DNA from: Candidatus Pacearchaeota archaeon UBA284
GTDB taxonomy: Archaea > Nanobdellota > Nanobdellia > Pacearchaeales > UBA284
Length of the DNA stretch: 6,761 bases
Direction of reading: 5' to 3'
Assembly (NCBI GenBank): GCA_002499185.1
Contig: DAKN01000006.1
Coordinates: 1-6,761 of the forward strand
Below are positions 5,854 to 6,761 of this stretch, in pieces. Position 1 is the first letter of the stretch. Every line of letters starts with the position of its first letter. The notes beneath the pieces are model-generated. The model did not search any database and had not been told where the DNA came from. It was given only the letters and a program-made list of their open reading frames with translations. A program made the position numbers and the translations under genes.

Positions 5854-5866
5854 ATCAAATTTTGAT
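5854..5866. promoter_or_regulatory. Palindrome ATCAAA-T-TTTGAT at the operon's predicted transcription start
   Basis: ATCAAA (5854-5859) and TTTGAT (5861-5866) are perfect 6-base arms around one base. The site lies 18-30 bases before the operon's first ATG, about where transcription from the BRE/TATA at 5888-5902 should begin. It is well placed for a dimeric repressor. The motif is not one I can assign to a known regulator. Confidence 0.35.
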
Positions 5867-5887
5867 AAAATATATACACAAAATGAC

Positions 5888-5902
5888 TTTATAAATCTTT
5901 CG
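5888..5902 (-). promoter_or_regulatory. BRE/TATA promoter of the four-gene operon
   Basis: Read on the minus strand, CGAAA (5902-5898) followed one base later by ATTTATAAA (5896-5888) is a good match to the archaeal TFB-recognition element plus TATA box. Initiation about 25 bases downstream would be near 5866, leaving a leader of roughly 30 bases before the ATG at 5836. A further TATA-like stretch at 5867-5876 is weaker and has no BRE. Confidence 0.7.
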
Positions 5903-5977
5903 TTTTTGTTACTACTTATAAGTTACATTTAAAACCCACTGCCTTGTTTTTGAGATGCTTAATTATTGTTGATAATG

Positions 5978-5994
5978 TTTATAAACAATTGTTT
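5978..5994 (+). promoter_or_regulatory. TATA box with overlapping palindrome, promoter of the Hsp20-like gene
   Basis: TTTATAAA (5978-5985), within the palindrome GTTTATAAAC (5977-5986), lies about 25 bases before the ATG at 6007. Transcription should therefore start at or next to the start codon and give a leaderless mRNA; no Shine-Dalgarno sequence is present. AAACAATTGTTT (5983-5994) is a perfect 12-base palindrome that overlaps the end of the TATA box and fills the gap to the start site, a position where a bound protein would block initiation. Archaeal heat-shock genes are known to be repressed this way (for example by Phr in Pyrococcus), but this sequence is not claimed to be a Phr site. 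Confidence 0.6.
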
Positions 5995-6006
5995 TAATAA
6001 AACACC

Positions 6007-6717
6007 ATGTTTGGACAAAAAATCAAATGCAAATGCGGCAAAAAAATAAGCAAAAAATATATTTTTTGCCCATATTGTGGAATTCAGGTGAAAGAACAGA
6101 TAAAGCAAAAAGATGAATTTAACAAATTCCTTAAGGAAATAGAGGCAGATTTAGGCATGCCTTTCTTCATGAAAAAACCATTTGAAAGAATAATGTCTGA
6201 ATTTGAAAAGCAATTGCGTGAATTAGAACCATTAATGGAAGAGCAGATGGAACAAATGGAAAAACAGAACAAATCACCAAATTTTTCTGAAAATGCGGAA
6301 AAAAATATTCAATCAAAAAATCCAGAAGCTGTAGGAATAAATATAGATATAAGAACCACAAATGACGGGCAACCAGTAATACAAATAAAAAAATTTGGAG
6401 ATATTAACAAGGAAAAAGAAAAGTTCCAGGGAATGAAAAATAAAATTTTAACAGAAGAAGAGAAAGAAAAATATTCAAAATTTCCTAGAAAAGAACCGAT
6501 AACAAAAATAAGGCGGTTTTCTGATAAAATAGTCTATGAAATTTCACTTCCAGGGGTTAAAAATAAAGAAGATGTAATAATAAATAAATTTCAGAACAGC
6601 ATTGAAATAAAAGCCCTTTCAAAAGATAAGGTATATTTCAAACTTATTCCTTTAGCATTGCCAATAAAAAATTATAAAATAGATAAAGAAAAATTGATTC
6701 TTGAACTGAAATCTTAA
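6007..6717 (+). CDS. Zinc-ribbon protein with C-terminal Hsp20/alpha-crystallin-like domain
   Basis: The 236-residue protein starts with a zinc ribbon: C8-K-C10 and C21-P-Y-C24 (CXC-X10-CXXC) within the first 25 residues. A helical, Glu/Lys/Met-rich middle follows (about 32-90, including MEEQMEQMEKQNK), then an extended segment with INIDIRTTNDGQPVIQIKKF (111-130). The C-terminus (about 170-234) is Hsp20/CS-like: the strand KIVYEISLPGVKNKEDVII carries the LPGV-x-K-x-D-V signature (181-190), then come a short IEIKA strand, LALP and a final KLILEL strand. Classical small heat-shock proteins bind unfolded proteins without ATP. This domain is at the short end and lacks the usual C-terminal I-x-I/V tail, so it may be an adaptor or specialised co-chaperone rather than a cage-forming chaperone. 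The zinc ribbon may contact a partner protein or nucleic acid. It is transcribed divergently from the four-gene operon, apparently as a leaderless mRNA. Confidence 0.8.
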   Translation: MFGQKIKCKCGKKISKKYIFCPYCGIQVKEQIKQKDEFNKFLKEIEADLGMPFFMKKPFERIMSEFEKQLRELEPLMEEQMEQMEKQNKSPNFSENAEKNIQSKNPEAVGINIDIRTTNDGQPVIQIKKFGDINKEKEKFQGMKNKILTEEEKEKYSKFPRKEPITKIRRFSDKIVYEISLPGVKNKEDVIINKFQNSIEIKALSKDKVYFKLIPLALPIKNYKIDKEKLILELKS

Positions 6718-6761
6718 GCATCTTTGCTAAATATTCTACTCGTTCGCTGATGCTCGCTTAT
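6717..6761. other. Downstream region with inverted repeat and GC-rich patch, cut by window edge
   Basis: After the Hsp20-like stop codon, AGCATC (6717-6722) is repeated in inverse as GATGCT (6749-6754) with a 26-base loop. The segment from about 6739 to 6758 is notably richer in G and C than the spacers nearby, with CTCG at 6739 and 6753 and CGCT at 6745 and 6755. No coding frame or RNA gene can be assigned in 44 bases. It could be the start of an intergenic repeat or of an RNA gene. Confidence 0.3.

Noticed and set aside
5914..5923. ACTTATAAGT palindrome between the divergent promoters, flanked by two GTTAC copies
   Set aside because: It is short and AT-rich, too far from both start sites to be assigned as a promoter or operator, and has no other support.
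1..6761. CRISPR array, tRNA, rRNA, insertion sequence or attachment site
   Set aside because: No spaced direct repeats, cloverleaf-like sequence, transposase motif or terminal inverted repeats were seen on either strand.

Overview
The window looks like a piece of an AT-rich archaeal chromosome, most likely from a small-genome DPANN-type lineage (Pacearchaeota/Woesearchaeota-like; this placement is an inference). The archaeal signals visible in the DNA are a BRE/TATA promoter of the CGAAA-N-ATTTATAAA type, a second TTTATAAA box placed so that the mRNA would be nearly leaderless, a Shine-Dalgarno sequence of the GGTGAT form, and a zinc-ribbon plus Hsp20-like protein. Base composition is roughly 30% GC by eye. 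Genes are tightly packed, and no gene-free stretch exceeds 200 bases.

Left part (1-2370, + strand): the 3' end of an unrecognised, charged protein, then a 605-residue TIM-barrel protein of the AP endonuclease family 2 / xylose isomerase-like superfamily. The barrel keeps residues that can be matched to all nine metal ligands of endonuclease IV. It also carries about 200 extra residues between strands 4 and 5 and Gly/Tyr/Ser-rich tails at both ends.

Middle (2371-3381, + strand): a 192-base spacer with two small hairpins, then a 272-residue nucleotidyltransferase-HEPN fusion with a strong ribosome binding site. It ends 18 bases from the convergent operon that follows.

Right-centre (3400-5836, - strand): a compact four-gene operon with gaps of 8, 1 and 7 bases. 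In transcription order it encodes a soluble helical protein, a protein with a basic amphipathic N-terminus and a HFHPMLH cluster, a small single-pass membrane protein, and a cytosolic YdcF/DUF218-like protein. Three of the four cannot be assigned to a family. The operon has a strong BRE/TATA promoter, and a palindrome lies at its predicted transcription start. It is the best candidate in the window for an undescribed system: a membrane-associated assembly with one possible enzyme. The partnership is inferred only from gene order.

Right end (5837-6761): a 170-base divergent promoter region, then a zinc-ribbon/Hsp20-like protein whose TATA box is overlapped by a 12-base palindrome, which would suit a repressor-controlled stress gene. 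The last bases are a relatively GC-rich patch that may be the start of an intergenic repeat.
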